Program-made: the position numbers and the translations under genes
From: Streptomyces albus subsp. albus
GTDB taxonomy: Bacteria > Actinomycetota > Actinomycetes > Streptomycetales > Streptomycetaceae
Length of the DNA: 64,000 nt
Direction: 5' to 3'
NCBI RefSeq assembly: GCF_000725885.1
Contig: NZ_JODR01000022.1
Span: forward strand, 1-64,000
Notes under the pieces: generated by a model
Told to the model about the DNA's origin: nothing
The model's database searches: none
The model's input: only the letters and a program-made list of their open reading frames with translations
In this document: piece after piece, positions 41,650 through 50,753 of the stretch
Layout of the letters: each line of letters opens with the position of its first letter
How positions within the stretch are numbered: position 1 is the first letter of the stretch

Positions 41650-43626
41650 CTAGCCGTGGAACCTGAGTACGGTGGTGAACTCCTCCGTACCGTCGGCGAA
41701 GCCCGTGCCGACCAGCGCGGTGGCCGGTTCCTTGCGCCCGAAGCCGGGGGAGTACCAGCCCAGCGGCGGGTCGGTCTCCCCGCGGTGCGCCCGCCAGCTC
41801 AGCTGCCCGGGCAGATCGAGCACCGCGGAGCAGCTCTCGCCCTCCCGGGTCCAGGTGAGCACCGCCCGGTTCCCCGACAGGTCCGCGGCGATCGCCGGCC
41901 CCAGATGGAACGCCAGCCGCGCCGCCCGGCGCGGCCCGCGCACCGTGTCGACCACGCGCAGCTGACGGCTCGCGGCTGTCAGCTCCACCCGGCGGCGGTG
42001 CACGGAGCCCGGGTAGCCGTCGTGCTCGGCGCACCAGCGGGCCGTCCCCCCGTCGAGGGCGCCCGTGGGGTCCGCGACCAGGACGCGGCTGCGGGCGTGC
42101 CGGGTCCACAGGAACGGGCCGCCGGACACGGACTGGTCGGCGCCGTCGAGCTCGAGGGTGTTGTGGCCGAGCGTCGAGCGGAAGTACCGCCGCCACTCGG
42201 GCTGCCCGTGGTAGCAGAACGTCCCCGGGTCGGCCAGCACGTCGACGCCGTCGTGGCGGACCTCCACGGACAGCGCGTCCGCGTGGGCGTGCGCGGCGAT
42301 CGACAGGAAGCCGTGCGGGCCGCCGTCGCAGCGGCACCAGATGCCCTCCGGGCCGCGCAGGACGGTCATGCCCGCATCGGCGAAGTGGGCCGGCCGGCGC
42401 ACGGGCCGGCCCGTGGCCGGTGCGGTGCCCCCGGCCGCGTACGGCCGGACGAGCGCGGCCAGCAGCGGGGTGCGCACATCGGTGCCCGTCACCGCCGGCC
42501 ACCAGTCGAGCCGGCCGAAGACGGCGTCCCCGGTGGCCAGCAGCGAGCCCCAGCGGTCGGTGCCGGCACCGTCGAGGACCAGACCGTGCCCGTCGTCCGC
42601 GTCCCCCTGGCGTGGCGGTCGCAGCCGGTCGTCCACGACGGCCGCGAGCGCGTCGGTCATCCGCAGCAGCACCAGCCGGACGGACGAGGGGACCGGCACG
42701 CCCGCCGCGTCCGCCTCGGCCACCGCCGCCAGGCCGAGCTCCAGCACGAGCCCGTGGTACTCGGTGGCCAGCTCGCGGTTGAGGCCGGAGCCGAAGGTGT
42801 TGGCCCGCAGGTGCCGCTCCAGCGAGCGCAGCGCCTCGGCCCGCCACCGCGCCGAGGACGGGAACCAGCCGAACGCGCAGGCCGCGGCGAACTGCCCGGC
42901 GGCCTCCGCGATGACGTGGTTGTTCGCCGACGAACCACGGCTGGGGAAGGCGGCCAGCCAGCGCTGGTGGTGCCAGATCTGGCGCAGTGCCACCGGATCG
43001 CGCTCGAACAGACCGGGCGCACCGGGCCAGCCGTCGAGCAGCCGGCGGATCCACACCCACGACAGCAGCCGGATGCCCAGCTCGATGCCGCTGACCCAGT
43101 GCACGCCCCGCAGCGGCGGGTTGGCCGCCCACCACGACCGCAGGTGCCCGGCCACGCGCTCGGCGTACCGCTCGTCCCCGGTGAGCGCGTAGGCGGCGGC
43201 CAGCCGGGTCAGGTACTGGTGCCGGGACGGCTCCCAGATCTGCTTGATGTCGCCGACGGCGTCCTCGTCGCGGTACGGCACGTCGAAGGCGTAGCCCTGG
43301 GGCGCCCGGCGCCCGGTCCTCGGGTCGTACGACCAGTCCGGGTCGGCCAGGTCTCCGCGGTCGGTCCCGAACCAGGTGGCGTGCCCGGCCATCAGCCGGT
43401 CCGCCTCCGCGAGGAGACGTTTCACGGCGTCCGGAGGCACCGCTTCGAGCGTCCCGGCGGGCAGCACGGCGGTGAACCGGGCGCCGGTCACACGCGGGCA
43501 GTGGGGCCGCGCCGTCCGCCACCGCTGCCTGCGCACCACGTCGGCCGCCCGGCCGCCGATCTCCCGCGGACCCATCCGGGACAGCCGCCGCAGGTACCAG
43601 CCGGCGCTCGTCCCACCCGCCTTCAT
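41650..43626 (-). CDS. Heparinase II/III (alginate lyase) family protein
   Basis: 658 residues: an alpha/alpha toroid N-terminal half (WHHQRWLAAFPSRGSSANNH with the conserved Asn-Asn-His) and a C-terminal beta-sandwich (HAHADALSVEVRHDGVDVLA and YHGQPEWRRYFRSTLGHNTL). These are the catalytic-type motifs of uronate-polymer lyases. No signal peptide is seen at ATG 43626, so export, if any, is by another route or the protein acts inside the cell. It overlaps the bi-domain oxidoreductase stop by four bases. Its substrate would be a uronic-acid-containing polymer, probably the one made here. Confidence 0.88.
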   Translation of the reverse strand: MKAGGTSAGWYLRRLSRMGPREIGGRAADVVRRQRWRTARPHCPRVTGARFTAVLPAGTLEAVPPDAVKRLLAEADRLMAGHATWFGTDRGDLADPDWSYDPRTGRRAPQGYAFDVPYRDEDAVGDIKQIWEPSRHQYLTRLAAAYALTGDERYAERVAGHLRSWWAANPPLRGVHWVSGIELGIRLLSWVWIRRLLDGWPGAPGLFERDPVALRQIWHHQRWLAAFPSRGSSANNHVIAEAAGQFAAACAFGWFPSSARWRAEALRSLERHLRANTFGSGLNRELATEYHGLVLELGLAAVAEADAAGVPVPSSVRLVLLRMTDALAAVVDDRLRPPRQGDADDGHGLVLDGAGTDRWGSLLATGDAVFGRLDWWPAVTGTDVRTPLLAALVRPYAAGGTAPATGRPVRRPAHFADAGMTVLRGPEGIWCRCDGGPHGFLSIAAHAHADALSVEVRHDGVDVLADPGTFCYHGQPEWRRYFRSTLGHNTLELDGADQSVSGGPFLWTRHARSRVLVADPTGALDGGTARWCAEHDGYPGSVHRRRVELTAASRQLRVVDTVRGPRRAARLAFHLGPAIAADLSGNRAVLTWTREGESCSAVLDLPGQLSWRAHRGETDPPLGWYSPGFGRKEPATALVGTGFADGTEEFTTVLRFHG

Positions 43627-45812
43627 CGCGCCCCCGTCAACGTCACCGGTGCGCCGCCGGCCAGCGCGGCCCGCACGGACAGGGTGGCCGCGGTGGTGGC
43701 GACCAGGGACTCCAGCGGCACCGGCATCGGCCCGCCGGTGCGCACGGCCCTGACGAACGCGGCCAGTTGGGCGTTCTGCCCCTTGTCCCGGGCCTTGGGC
43801 AGCCGCGATCCGACCCACTGCTTGCGGCGCCCGTCGTAGACGGCGGCGCGGACGAAGTCGTCGAGCCGCAGCACCTTGCCGTCCGCGACGAGGTCCAGCG
43901 TCTCCTTGGGGAAGCCGGGGGAGCCGGTGGTCACATAGCTGAGGGTGGCGGTGGACTCGTCCGGGTAGCGCAGCACGACCTGGAGGTCCTCGTTGCTGGA
44001 CGCGGCGACCGCGTACACCGAGACCGGGTCGGCCTGAAGCAGCCAGCTCGCCGTGTCGATGAAGTGCCCGCCCTCACCGGCGAACCGTGTGCCCTCGGTG
44101 TCCTGCCGGAGGTACCAGCTGCCCTGCTCCAGCCGGCCCGCGTTGACCAGATAGCGCAGATGCGCCGGGCCGGTACGGGGGCCGAACCGCTGCCGGGCCT
44201 GCCGCAGCAAGGGCGCGAACCGGCGGTTGAAGCCCACCTGGAGCCGGTCGTTGCCGGACTCCTCGACCGCGGCGAGCACCCCGGCCAGCTCGTCCTCGGT
44301 GAGGGCCAGGGGCTTCTCCACGAACACGGCCTTGCCGGCCAGCAGCGCCCTGCGGGTCAGTTCGGCGTGCGAGCTGTGCCGCGTGACCACGAACACCGCG
44401 TCGACGGACTTGTCGCCGAGCACGGCGTCGAGATCGGTGGTGGCGTGGGCGAAGCCGAACTTCCGCTGCGCGTTGGCCCCCGACAGCGCCGTCGTGGTGA
44501 CGACCGCCGCCAGCTCGACACCGTCACGCCGCGCCAGGTGCGGCAGCAGCATCGACGTCGCGTAGTTCCCCGCGCCGACGAACGCCAGCCGCACCGGTGA
44601 GGTGGCGGCCCGGGACGGGGCCGCCGCCGCGCCGCCGCGCCGCCGAACCGAAGGCAGGGCCATCTCCGGAGCCTCGGCCGGCACCGCCTGGCCGGGGTAC
44701 CGGAACAGCACGGCCACGGCCTTCAGACCACCGTCCTTGAGGCGCTGGTAGGTCCCGACGGCATCGTCGAACGCGGCGATGTGGGAGATCAGCGGCTCCA
44801 CGTCGATCCGGCCGCGGGCGATCAGGTCGAGGAAGCACGCCAGGTTGCGGCGCTCGGTCCAGCGCACATAGCCGATCGGGTAGTCGCGTCCTTCCAGTTC
44901 GTACTCCGGGTCGTAGCGCCCCGGCCCGTACGAGCGGGAGAACCGCACGTCGAGCTCTTTCTCGTAGTACGCGTTCCACGGCAGGTCCAGGCGGCACTTG
45001 CCGATGTCGATCACCCGGCCGCGGTCCCGGCACAACCGGGCCGCCAGCTCGACGGGTTCGTTGCTGTCGCCGCCGGCGGCCAGATACACCTGGTCCACAC
45101 CCCGGCCGCCGGTGAGCTCGGCGACGGCGGTCTCCACAGCGGCCGACCCGGGACTGCCGCAGGCCGCGGCGCCCGAACGCCCGGCGAGCTCGCAGCGCAC
45201 CGGGTCGGGATCGACCCCGACGACACGCACCGACGAGGCGGCCAGCAGCTGCACCACCAGCTGCCCGATCAGCCCGAGACCGATGACCAGCGCCACCTCA
45301 CCCAGCTGCGGCTCGCCGCGGCGCACGCCCTGCAACGCGATCGACCCGACGGTGCCGAACGCCGCGTGGCGCGGCGCCAGACCGTCCGGCACCGGGGTGA
45401 AGAGGTTCTTCGGCACCCAGTTCAGCTCGGCGTGCAGCGCGTGCTCGTTGCCGGCGCACGCCACCAGATCACCGACGGCCACCTCGTCGATGCCCGCGCC
45501 GACCTCCTCGACCACCCCGCACAGCGAATAGCCCAGCGGCGTGTAGGAGTCCAGCTTGCCCATCACCTTGCGGTAGGTGGCGCCCACCCCGTTGGTGGCC
45601 ACGCTCTGCATGACCTTGGCCACCTGGTCGGGACGGGAGCGGGCCTTGCCCACCATCGACATCCCGGCCTCGGACACCTTCATCAGCTCGGTGCCGGTGG
45701 ATATCAGCGAGTAGGCGCTCCGGACCAGCACACCGCCGGGCTTGCACTGCGGCACCGGCACGTCGAGCAGCGTCAGTTCGCCGCTCTTGTAGTTCTGCAC
45801 AACCTGTTTCAC
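43623..45812 (-). CDS. Bi-domain oxidoreductase (MDR plus GFO/IDH/MocA)
   Basis: 729-residue fusion. Residues 1-370 are a medium-chain dehydrogenase (PLGYSLCGVVEEVGAGIDEV, then IGLGLIGQLVVQLLAAS). Residues about 415-729 are a GFO/IDH/MocA oxidoreductase (VRLAFVGAGNYATSMLL, VFVEKPLAL, GEGGHFIDTASWL). A Pro/Ala/Arg linker joins them. The same two-domain protein is commonly encoded beside heparinase-type lyases in polysaccharide loci. It presumably oxidises and reduces a sugar; the substrate is unknown. It begins the block of polymer-processing genes after the AsnB gene. Confidence 0.88.
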   Translation of the reverse strand: MKQVVQNYKSGELTLLDVPVPQCKPGGVLVRSAYSLISTGTELMKVSEAGMSMVGKARSRPDQVAKVMQSVATNGVGATYRKVMGKLDSYTPLGYSLCGVVEEVGAGIDEVAVGDLVACAGNEHALHAELNWVPKNLFTPVPDGLAPRHAAFGTVGSIALQGVRRGEPQLGEVALVIGLGLIGQLVVQLLAASSVRVVGVDPDPVRCELAGRSGAAACGSPGSAAVETAVAELTGGRGVDQVYLAAGGDSNEPVELAARLCRDRGRVIDIGKCRLDLPWNAYYEKELDVRFSRSYGPGRYDPEYELEGRDYPIGYVRWTERRNLACFLDLIARGRIDVEPLISHIAAFDDAVGTYQRLKDGGLKAVAVLFRYPGQAVPAEAPEMALPSVRRRGGAAAAPSRAATSPVRLAFVGAGNYATSMLLPHLARRDGVELAAVVTTTALSGANAQRKFGFAHATTDLDAVLGDKSVDAVFVVTRHSSHAELTRRALLAGKAVFVEKPLALTEDELAGVLAAVEESGNDRLQVGFNRRFAPLLRQARQRFGPRTGPAHLRYLVNAGRLEQGSWYLRQDTEGTRFAGEGGHFIDTASWLLQADPVSVYAVAASSNEDLQVVLRYPDESTATLSYVTTGSPGFPKETLDLVADGKVLRLDDFVRAAVYDGRRKQWVGSRLPKARDKGQNAQLAAFVRAVRTGGPMPVPLESLVATTAATLSVRAALAGGAPVTLTGAR

Positions 45813-45840
45813 CCGAAGTCCTCTTCGTCTCTCGCGGTCT

Positions 45841-47775
45841 CTACGCCGTCAGGGGAGAGTCCTGGCCGGACCCGGAGGTCGCGCCGCGGTACCAGTACTC
45901 GAGGGTCAGCACGTGCCACAGATGCTTGGAGAAGTCCCGCTGCCCGGCGGCGTCCTCGGCGACGAGCCGCGCCAGCGCGTCACGGCGCAGGAACCCGGAC
46001 CGCACGAGCACCCCGTCGTGCACCACCTCACGCACCAGCGGTGCCAGATCCCGGCTCATCCAGGCGCGCAGCGGGGCGCTGAACAGGCCCTTGGGCCGGT
46101 AGACGATCTCCCGGGGCAGGACCGAGGTGGCCGCCTCCTTCAGCACGGCCTTGCCCTGCCGCCCGGCGATCTTGCGGTCGCCGGGCACGGCGAAGGCCGC
46201 CTCCACCACCTCGACGTCCACGTACGGCACCCGCACCTCCGTCGAGGCGGCCATGCTCGACCGGTCCGTGTAGGCGAGGTTCAGGCCCGGCAGGAACATC
46301 CGGGCGTCGCCCAGGCACATCCGGTTGACGAAGTCGTCCAGGTCGTTGTCCTGGTAGACGTCCGCGTGCTCGGCCAGCACGTCGTCCACCGCGCCGGCCA
46401 GGTCCGGATCGACCAGGGCGAGCAGCTCGTCCCGGTCGTACATGGTGTAGCTGCGCCGGAACGCGGTCTCCTCCGGCAGATCGGCGAAGGAGAGGAACCG
46501 CTTGGCGAAGCGCACCGACCGGTACCCGCGCCGGGACGTGGCGACCGGCAGCCGGTCCACGGCCCGGGACAGGCCGCGCCGCACGGGACGCGGGACACGC
46601 TGATAGCGCAGCGCCAGCAGATTGGCCAGGTGCTTGCGGTACCCGGCGAACAACTCGTCGGCGCCCATCCCCGAGAGCATCACCTTCACCCCGGCCTCGC
46701 GCGCCGCCGAGCAGATCAGGAAGGTGTTGATCGCGGCGGGATCGCCGATCGGCTCGTCCAGGTGGTACGTCATCCGCGGCAGCAGGTCGAGCACGTCCGG
46801 AGCGATCTCGATCTCGTGCAGGTCCACGCCGAACCGTTCGGCCACCTGCCGGGCGTGGCGCAGATCGTCCGGCATCGCCTCGAACCTGGCGTCCTCGGCG
46901 CGGAACCCGATCGTGTATGCGGAGATCCCCGGCCGGTGACGGGCCGCCAGCGCGGTCAGATAGCTGGAGTCCAGCCCGCCGGAGAGGAAGGTGGCCACCG
47001 GTACGTCGGAGAGCAGATGCCGCCGGCTCGACTCCTCGACCAGGGCGGCCACATCCGGCAGCTCGCCGCTGCGGGCCCGCTCGCGGCCCTCGGCGGCGAC
47101 ATCCCTCAGGCTCCAGAACCGGCCGCGCTCGACCCGGCCGTCGGGCCGGCACCGCAGCCAGCTCCCCGGCGGCAGCTTCTCCGCCTCACGGAACGCGCAA
47201 CGCGAGTCCGGCACCCAGTAGTAGAGCAGTGAGGCCACCAGCGCCGCGTGGTCCACCTCCAGCGATCCGCCGGCCACCGCGGCGAGCGCCTTGAGTTCGG
47301 AGGCGAACATCAGGCCCGTGCCGCGCCGCAGCAGGAACAGCGGCTTGATACCGAGCTGATCGCGGGCGAGCACCAGCTCACCGGTCCGCTCGTCGAAGAC
47401 CGCGAACGCGAACATGCCGCGCAGCCGCGGCAGGCAGCCGGTGCCCCAGCGCCGCCAGGACTCCAGCAGCACCTCCGTGTCGGACGTACCGCGGAAGCGC
47501 ACCCCCGCGGCCTCCAGCTGGGCGCGCAGCTCGGGCGCGTTGTACAGCTCGCCGTTGTAGGTGAGGGCCAGACCGCCGGAGACCATCGGCTGGGCGCCCG
47601 TCCCGGACAGGTCGATGACGGACAGCCGGCGGTGGCCGAGGTGCACTTCGCCGTCGCCGAGGGGATGGCCGTACCGGCCGGCCCCGTCGGGTCCGCGGTG
47701 GGCGAGGACATCGGTGAGCCGGTCGGTGACGATCTTCCCGTCCGGCCACCGGTACGTGCCTGCTATGCCACACAT
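45841..47775 (-). CDS. asnB: Asparagine synthase (glutamine-hydrolysing) family amidotransferase
   Basis: 644 residues. Cys2 (MCGIAGTYRW) is the N-terminal glutaminase nucleophile. The synthetase domain has the ATP-binding SGGLDSSYLTALA. It makes amides from carboxylates with glutamine and ATP. In polysaccharide loci, AsnB relatives such as WbpS turn uronic acids into uronamides. Together with the GDP-mannose-dehydrogenase-like gene at 52011 this role is attractive, though housekeeping asparagine synthesis cannot be excluded. A 28-base gap separates it from the oxidoreductase gene. Confidence 0.9.
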   Translation of the reverse strand: MCGIAGTYRWPDGKIVTDRLTDVLAHRGPDGAGRYGHPLGDGEVHLGHRRLSVIDLSGTGAQPMVSGGLALTYNGELYNAPELRAQLEAAGVRFRGTSDTEVLLESWRRWGTGCLPRLRGMFAFAVFDERTGELVLARDQLGIKPLFLLRRGTGLMFASELKALAAVAGGSLEVDHAALVASLLYYWVPDSRCAFREAEKLPPGSWLRCRPDGRVERGRFWSLRDVAAEGRERARSGELPDVAALVEESSRRHLLSDVPVATFLSGGLDSSYLTALAARHRPGISAYTIGFRAEDARFEAMPDDLRHARQVAERFGVDLHEIEIAPDVLDLLPRMTYHLDEPIGDPAAINTFLICSAAREAGVKVMLSGMGADELFAGYRKHLANLLALRYQRVPRPVRRGLSRAVDRLPVATSRRGYRSVRFAKRFLSFADLPEETAFRRSYTMYDRDELLALVDPDLAGAVDDVLAEHADVYQDNDLDDFVNRMCLGDARMFLPGLNLAYTDRSSMAASTEVRVPYVDVEVVEAAFAVPGDRKIAGRQGKAVLKEAATSVLPREIVYRPKGLFSAPLRAWMSRDLAPLVREVVHDGVLVRSGFLRRDALARLVAEDAAGQRDFSKHLWHVLTLEYWYRGATSGSGQDSPLTA

Positions 47776-47778
47776 GTG

Positions 47779-49344
47779 CTACCGCGCCCCCTGGTCGTTG
47801 TCCGGGAACCGTGCGGCCGGCATCGACGGCCGCTCCGTCCGCGGCCGGTCCGTCGTGTTCTCCTCGGCCGGCCGCCCCACCGGCGGCCGGCCCGTTCCGT
47901 TCCGCGTGGCGGGCCCCCCGTGGAGGCCGCGCAGCGCGGTGTCCGCCCCGTCCCACAGCGTGCCGTCGGTCCGGTCCCGCGGATCGGGGTCGACCAGCAC
48001 CACACCGAGCACCGGGATGTGCTGGTCCGCGAGCTGCCGCGCCACGGTGTGCAGCCACGCGGCGCTGCCGTGCCCGGCACGCACGACGAGCACGGTGCGG
48101 CGGCCGAGCCGCCCCAGGTCGGTCCACGCCGTGCCGGGCGCGACCGACCCCACACCCAGCCGGTACCCGGAAGCCGGCAGGTCCTCGGCACGCCCGGCGC
48201 CGACCACGGTCGCACCCTCCGGCCGGCGGCCGTGGGCGAGCTCCTCGCCGGGCAGACCGTCGACGACGACCACCGGCCCCTCCGCCGCCAGGGCCCCCGC
48301 GAGATCCAGGGCGATCAGACACGTGGTGCGGGCACAGCCCAGCTCCAGCAGCGACACGGGTTCGTCCGACTCGCGCACGGCCCGGGCCAGGGACGAGGCG
48401 AGCCGTTCGTGCGCCGCCCGGGTCCGCCGCCGCTGCCACCGCACGGCCCGCCGGCGGGGCGCGGCACGCAGCTCCGCGATCACCGAGGCCCCGAGGTGCG
48501 CCGCGATCTGGCGGCGCAGCACGGGACGGTCCGCCACCACCGCGCCGACCGCGGCCAGCGCGAGCCCGAGGACGAGACCGAGGACGGCCCCGACCGCCGC
48601 GTCGGTGACAGCGGCCCTGGCCAGGGAGTGCCGTACCGCGCGCGGCTCGTCCACGATCTGCGTACCGGCGATGAGCCTGGGCGTGCCGGTGCGTGCCTCG
48701 GCGGCACGCTGGTCGAAGTCGGCGATGCGCGAGTCGAGTTCGGCCCGGCGGGCGAAGAGCGACTCGGTCCGGGCCGACGCCTTCGGGTCGCTGCCCGGCT
48801 GGTTCCCGATCGCCTTGTTGACCTGGGCCAGCTCTTCCCGCATGCGGTCCCGCTGGTCGAGCAGGGCGTCGGCCTCGGCCTTCGCGGCCTGCCGTATCCG
48901 CCTCACGTGGTCCGCGACGAACGCGTCGGCCAGCGCCTTGGCGCGGGCCACCGCTTCCGCGTCGCTGCCGCCCGTCACCTCGATCTGCAACAGATTGTTG
49001 GACAGGCCGGTGCCCCGGTAGTCCGCCATGAAGTCTTCCGGTTCCTCCGCGGAGCCGAGGGACCGCAGGGCCTGGCCGGCGATCCGCGTGGTCCCCAGCA
49101 GCTCCACATCGGTGCGGATCAGCGTGCCGGTGTCGTTCGGCTGGTCCTGCTGGTGGGCGACCAGCACCTTGGTCACCGCGGTCGGCGCCGGAGGCAGCAC
49201 GACCGCCACCGCCGCGCCGGCCAGCAGCCCCAGCAACGCCAGGGAGGACCACAGGCGCCGCCGCCTGCGCACGGCCGCCACCAGCGCGTGCAGGTCCAGC
49301 AGCGGAGCTGCTGCCTGCGGCTGGGAAGTCGGGCTCGTCGTCAC
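47779..49344 (-). CDS. Wzz-like chain-length protein with degenerate tyrosine-kinase-like domain
   Basis: 521 residues from GTG 49344. The first membrane helix is SLALLGLLAGAAVAVVL, followed by an extracytoplasmic coiled-coil region (about 95-215) and a second helix AVGAVLGLVLGLALAAVGAV. The cytoplasmic C-terminal part resembles a BY-kinase (VVVVDGLPGEEL as Walker A'-like, then TVLVVRAGHGS and VLGVVLVDPD). The phosphate loop reads ELGCARTTCL instead of GxxxxGKS/T, and no Tyr cluster is seen. It probably controls chain length without kinase activity. GTG overlaps the next gene's stop. Confidence 0.8.
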   Translation of the reverse strand: MTTSPTSQPQAAAPLLDLHALVAAVRRRRRLWSSLALLGLLAGAAVAVVLPPAPTAVTKVLVAHQQDQPNDTGTLIRTDVELLGTTRIAGQALRSLGSAEEPEDFMADYRGTGLSNNLLQIEVTGGSDAEAVARAKALADAFVADHVRRIRQAAKAEADALLDQRDRMREELAQVNKAIGNQPGSDPKASARTESLFARRAELDSRIADFDQRAAEARTGTPRLIAGTQIVDEPRAVRHSLARAAVTDAAVGAVLGLVLGLALAAVGAVVADRPVLRRQIAAHLGASVIAELRAAPRRRAVRWQRRRTRAAHERLASSLARAVRESDEPVSLLELGCARTTCLIALDLAGALAAEGPVVVVDGLPGEELAHGRRPEGATVVGAGRAEDLPASGYRLGVGSVAPGTAWTDLGRLGRRTVLVVRAGHGSAAWLHTVARQLADQHIPVLGVVLVDPDPRDRTDGTLWDGADTALRGLHGGPATRNGTGRPPVGRPAEENTTDRPRTERPSMPAARFPDNDQGAR

Positions 49345-50753
49345 ACCGGACCTTCCGTCGCGTGGCCGCGGGCCGCGAGCGCCGGAACGGCGTCCTGCGA
49401 AGGGCCGCCGACCGGCCCCGTCCCCGAGGCGCGGACAGCACCGGCGACGACGACGCCGACGACCTCGTGCCCGCCGTCCGCGCACGCCTCGGCGACACCG
49501 GCCAGCTCCTCCGCCGTCCAGCTGCCCGCGCTGACGACGACCAGGGCACCGGATTCGGCATCCCGGTCCGGCACCGTCGGCCGGGACATCTGCACCTCCA
49601 CCAGCCGCAGCGCGGGGGGCTCCGGGCCCGACGAGCCGGGGAGGCCGGAGGGGCCGGGCAACGGGGCGCCTTCGGACTCGGCGGCGAGCTGCCCTGCGGC
49701 GCGGCGGGCGATCCCGTCACCGTCCGGGACGACGACCAGCAGCCGCCGGGACCCCGGCAGCCGGTGCACGAGCCGCGCGCACACCCGCCGGTAGCGGATC
49801 CGTCTGCCGGCCTCGTCGCCGGATCTGTGCGGGACGGGCAGGTCCCACCGGGTCCCGGTGCCCAGCAGCCGGCGCACCACCGCCCGCGGGCCACGGCCAC
49901 CCGGGCCGTGCGCGCGCTCCTCCTCGGGCACGTCCACGGTGCCCAGCGGCGCCGTGCCCAGTGCCGCGGCGATCTCCGGTTCGGTGCGCAGCCGGCGGTT
50001 CATCCGCGCGGCGACGAGATGTCCGACGACCGCGAGCAGGAAGAACAGCAGCGCCCCGCCGCCGACGAGATGCGCCCTCGTCGGCGGCGCCTCGCCCGTC
50101 GGCCGGGCCGCCGGCCCCATCACGACCATGTCGGCCTTGTCGTTCGCCGGGTCCGCCTCGTCCAGCTTCTTCATGGCCTCTTCCAGCGAGGTGCGCAGCT
50201 TCTCCAGCGTGGTGCGGGCCTGCACGCTCTCCACCGTCCGTCCCGGATCGGCCGCGTCGGCCAGGGCGGTGATGCGCCGGCTGGTCTCCCGCACCTTCTG
50301 CCGCAGCGCCTCGGGCCCCGCGGCCTCCTCGGGATCGCCGCCGCCCGCGATCCGCGCGGCGAACGTGACGAACTCCTGGGCCACCTGGTCGGACAGCTTC
50401 TGCGCGCGCTCCGGGGTCTCGGCCGTCCCCGAGATGCGGATGATGTTCCCGTCGGTGGCCTGCGCGCTCACCCGGTCCCGCAGCTCGCCGCCGCCGGCGC
50501 CCTGCCGGCCGAGCGCGGCGGCGGCGCGGTCTATCACCGCCGAACTGGTTGCGACCTGAGCCTGCGTCAGCAGCTCGCGCTGCTCCCACTGCCCGGGCAG
50601 CAGCACCGAGGCCGACGCCGTGTAGCGCGGCGGGAACAGCAACGAGGTGCCGTAGCCGACGAGGGCGCCCGCCACGGCGAGGGCCACGAGGAGCCGCCAG
50701 CGCCGGCTGAGTATCCGCCCGACGGTGGCCAGACGTATCGTGTCCTCGCTCAA
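49341..50753 (-). CDS. Second Wzz-like chain-length protein
   Basis: 470 residues, starting at TTG 50753 that overlaps the preceding stop (TTGA). The N-terminal helix is LLVALAVAGALVGYGTSLLF, then PPRYTASASVLL (Wzz signature), a long coiled-coil region and a second helix (GGGALLFFLLAVVGHLVAAR). The C-terminal 200 residues retain only a vestige of a nucleotide-binding fold (RRLLVVVPDGDGIARRAA, GALVVVSAGS, EVVGVVVAG). Two related chain-length proteins in tandem are unusual and may form a hetero-oligomer. Confidence 0.8.
   Translation of the reverse strand: MSEDTIRLATVGRILSRRWRLLVALAVAGALVGYGTSLLFPPRYTASASVLLPGQWEQRELLTQAQVATSSAVIDRAAAALGRQGAGGGELRDRVSAQATDGNIIRISGTAETPERAQKLSDQVAQEFVTFAARIAGGGDPEEAAGPEALRQKVRETSRRITALADAADPGRTVESVQARTTLEKLRTSLEEAMKKLDEADPANDKADMVVMGPAARPTGEAPPTRAHLVGGGALLFFLLAVVGHLVAARMNRRLRTEPEIAAALGTAPLGTVDVPEEERAHGPGGRGPRAVVRRLLGTGTRWDLPVPHRSGDEAGRRIRYRRVCARLVHRLPGSRRLLVVVPDGDGIARRAAGQLAAESEGAPLPGPSGLPGSSGPEPPALRLVEVQMSRPTVPDRDAESGALVVVSAGSWTAEELAGVAEACADGGHEVVGVVVAGAVRASGTGPVGGPSQDAVPALAARGHATEGPV

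Noticed and set aside
39115..43839. 1574-codon open frame on the + strand
   Set aside because: It is antisense to four well-supported polysaccharide genes. Its His/Arg/Gly-rich text has no domain; it is open only because high third-position GC suppresses stops.
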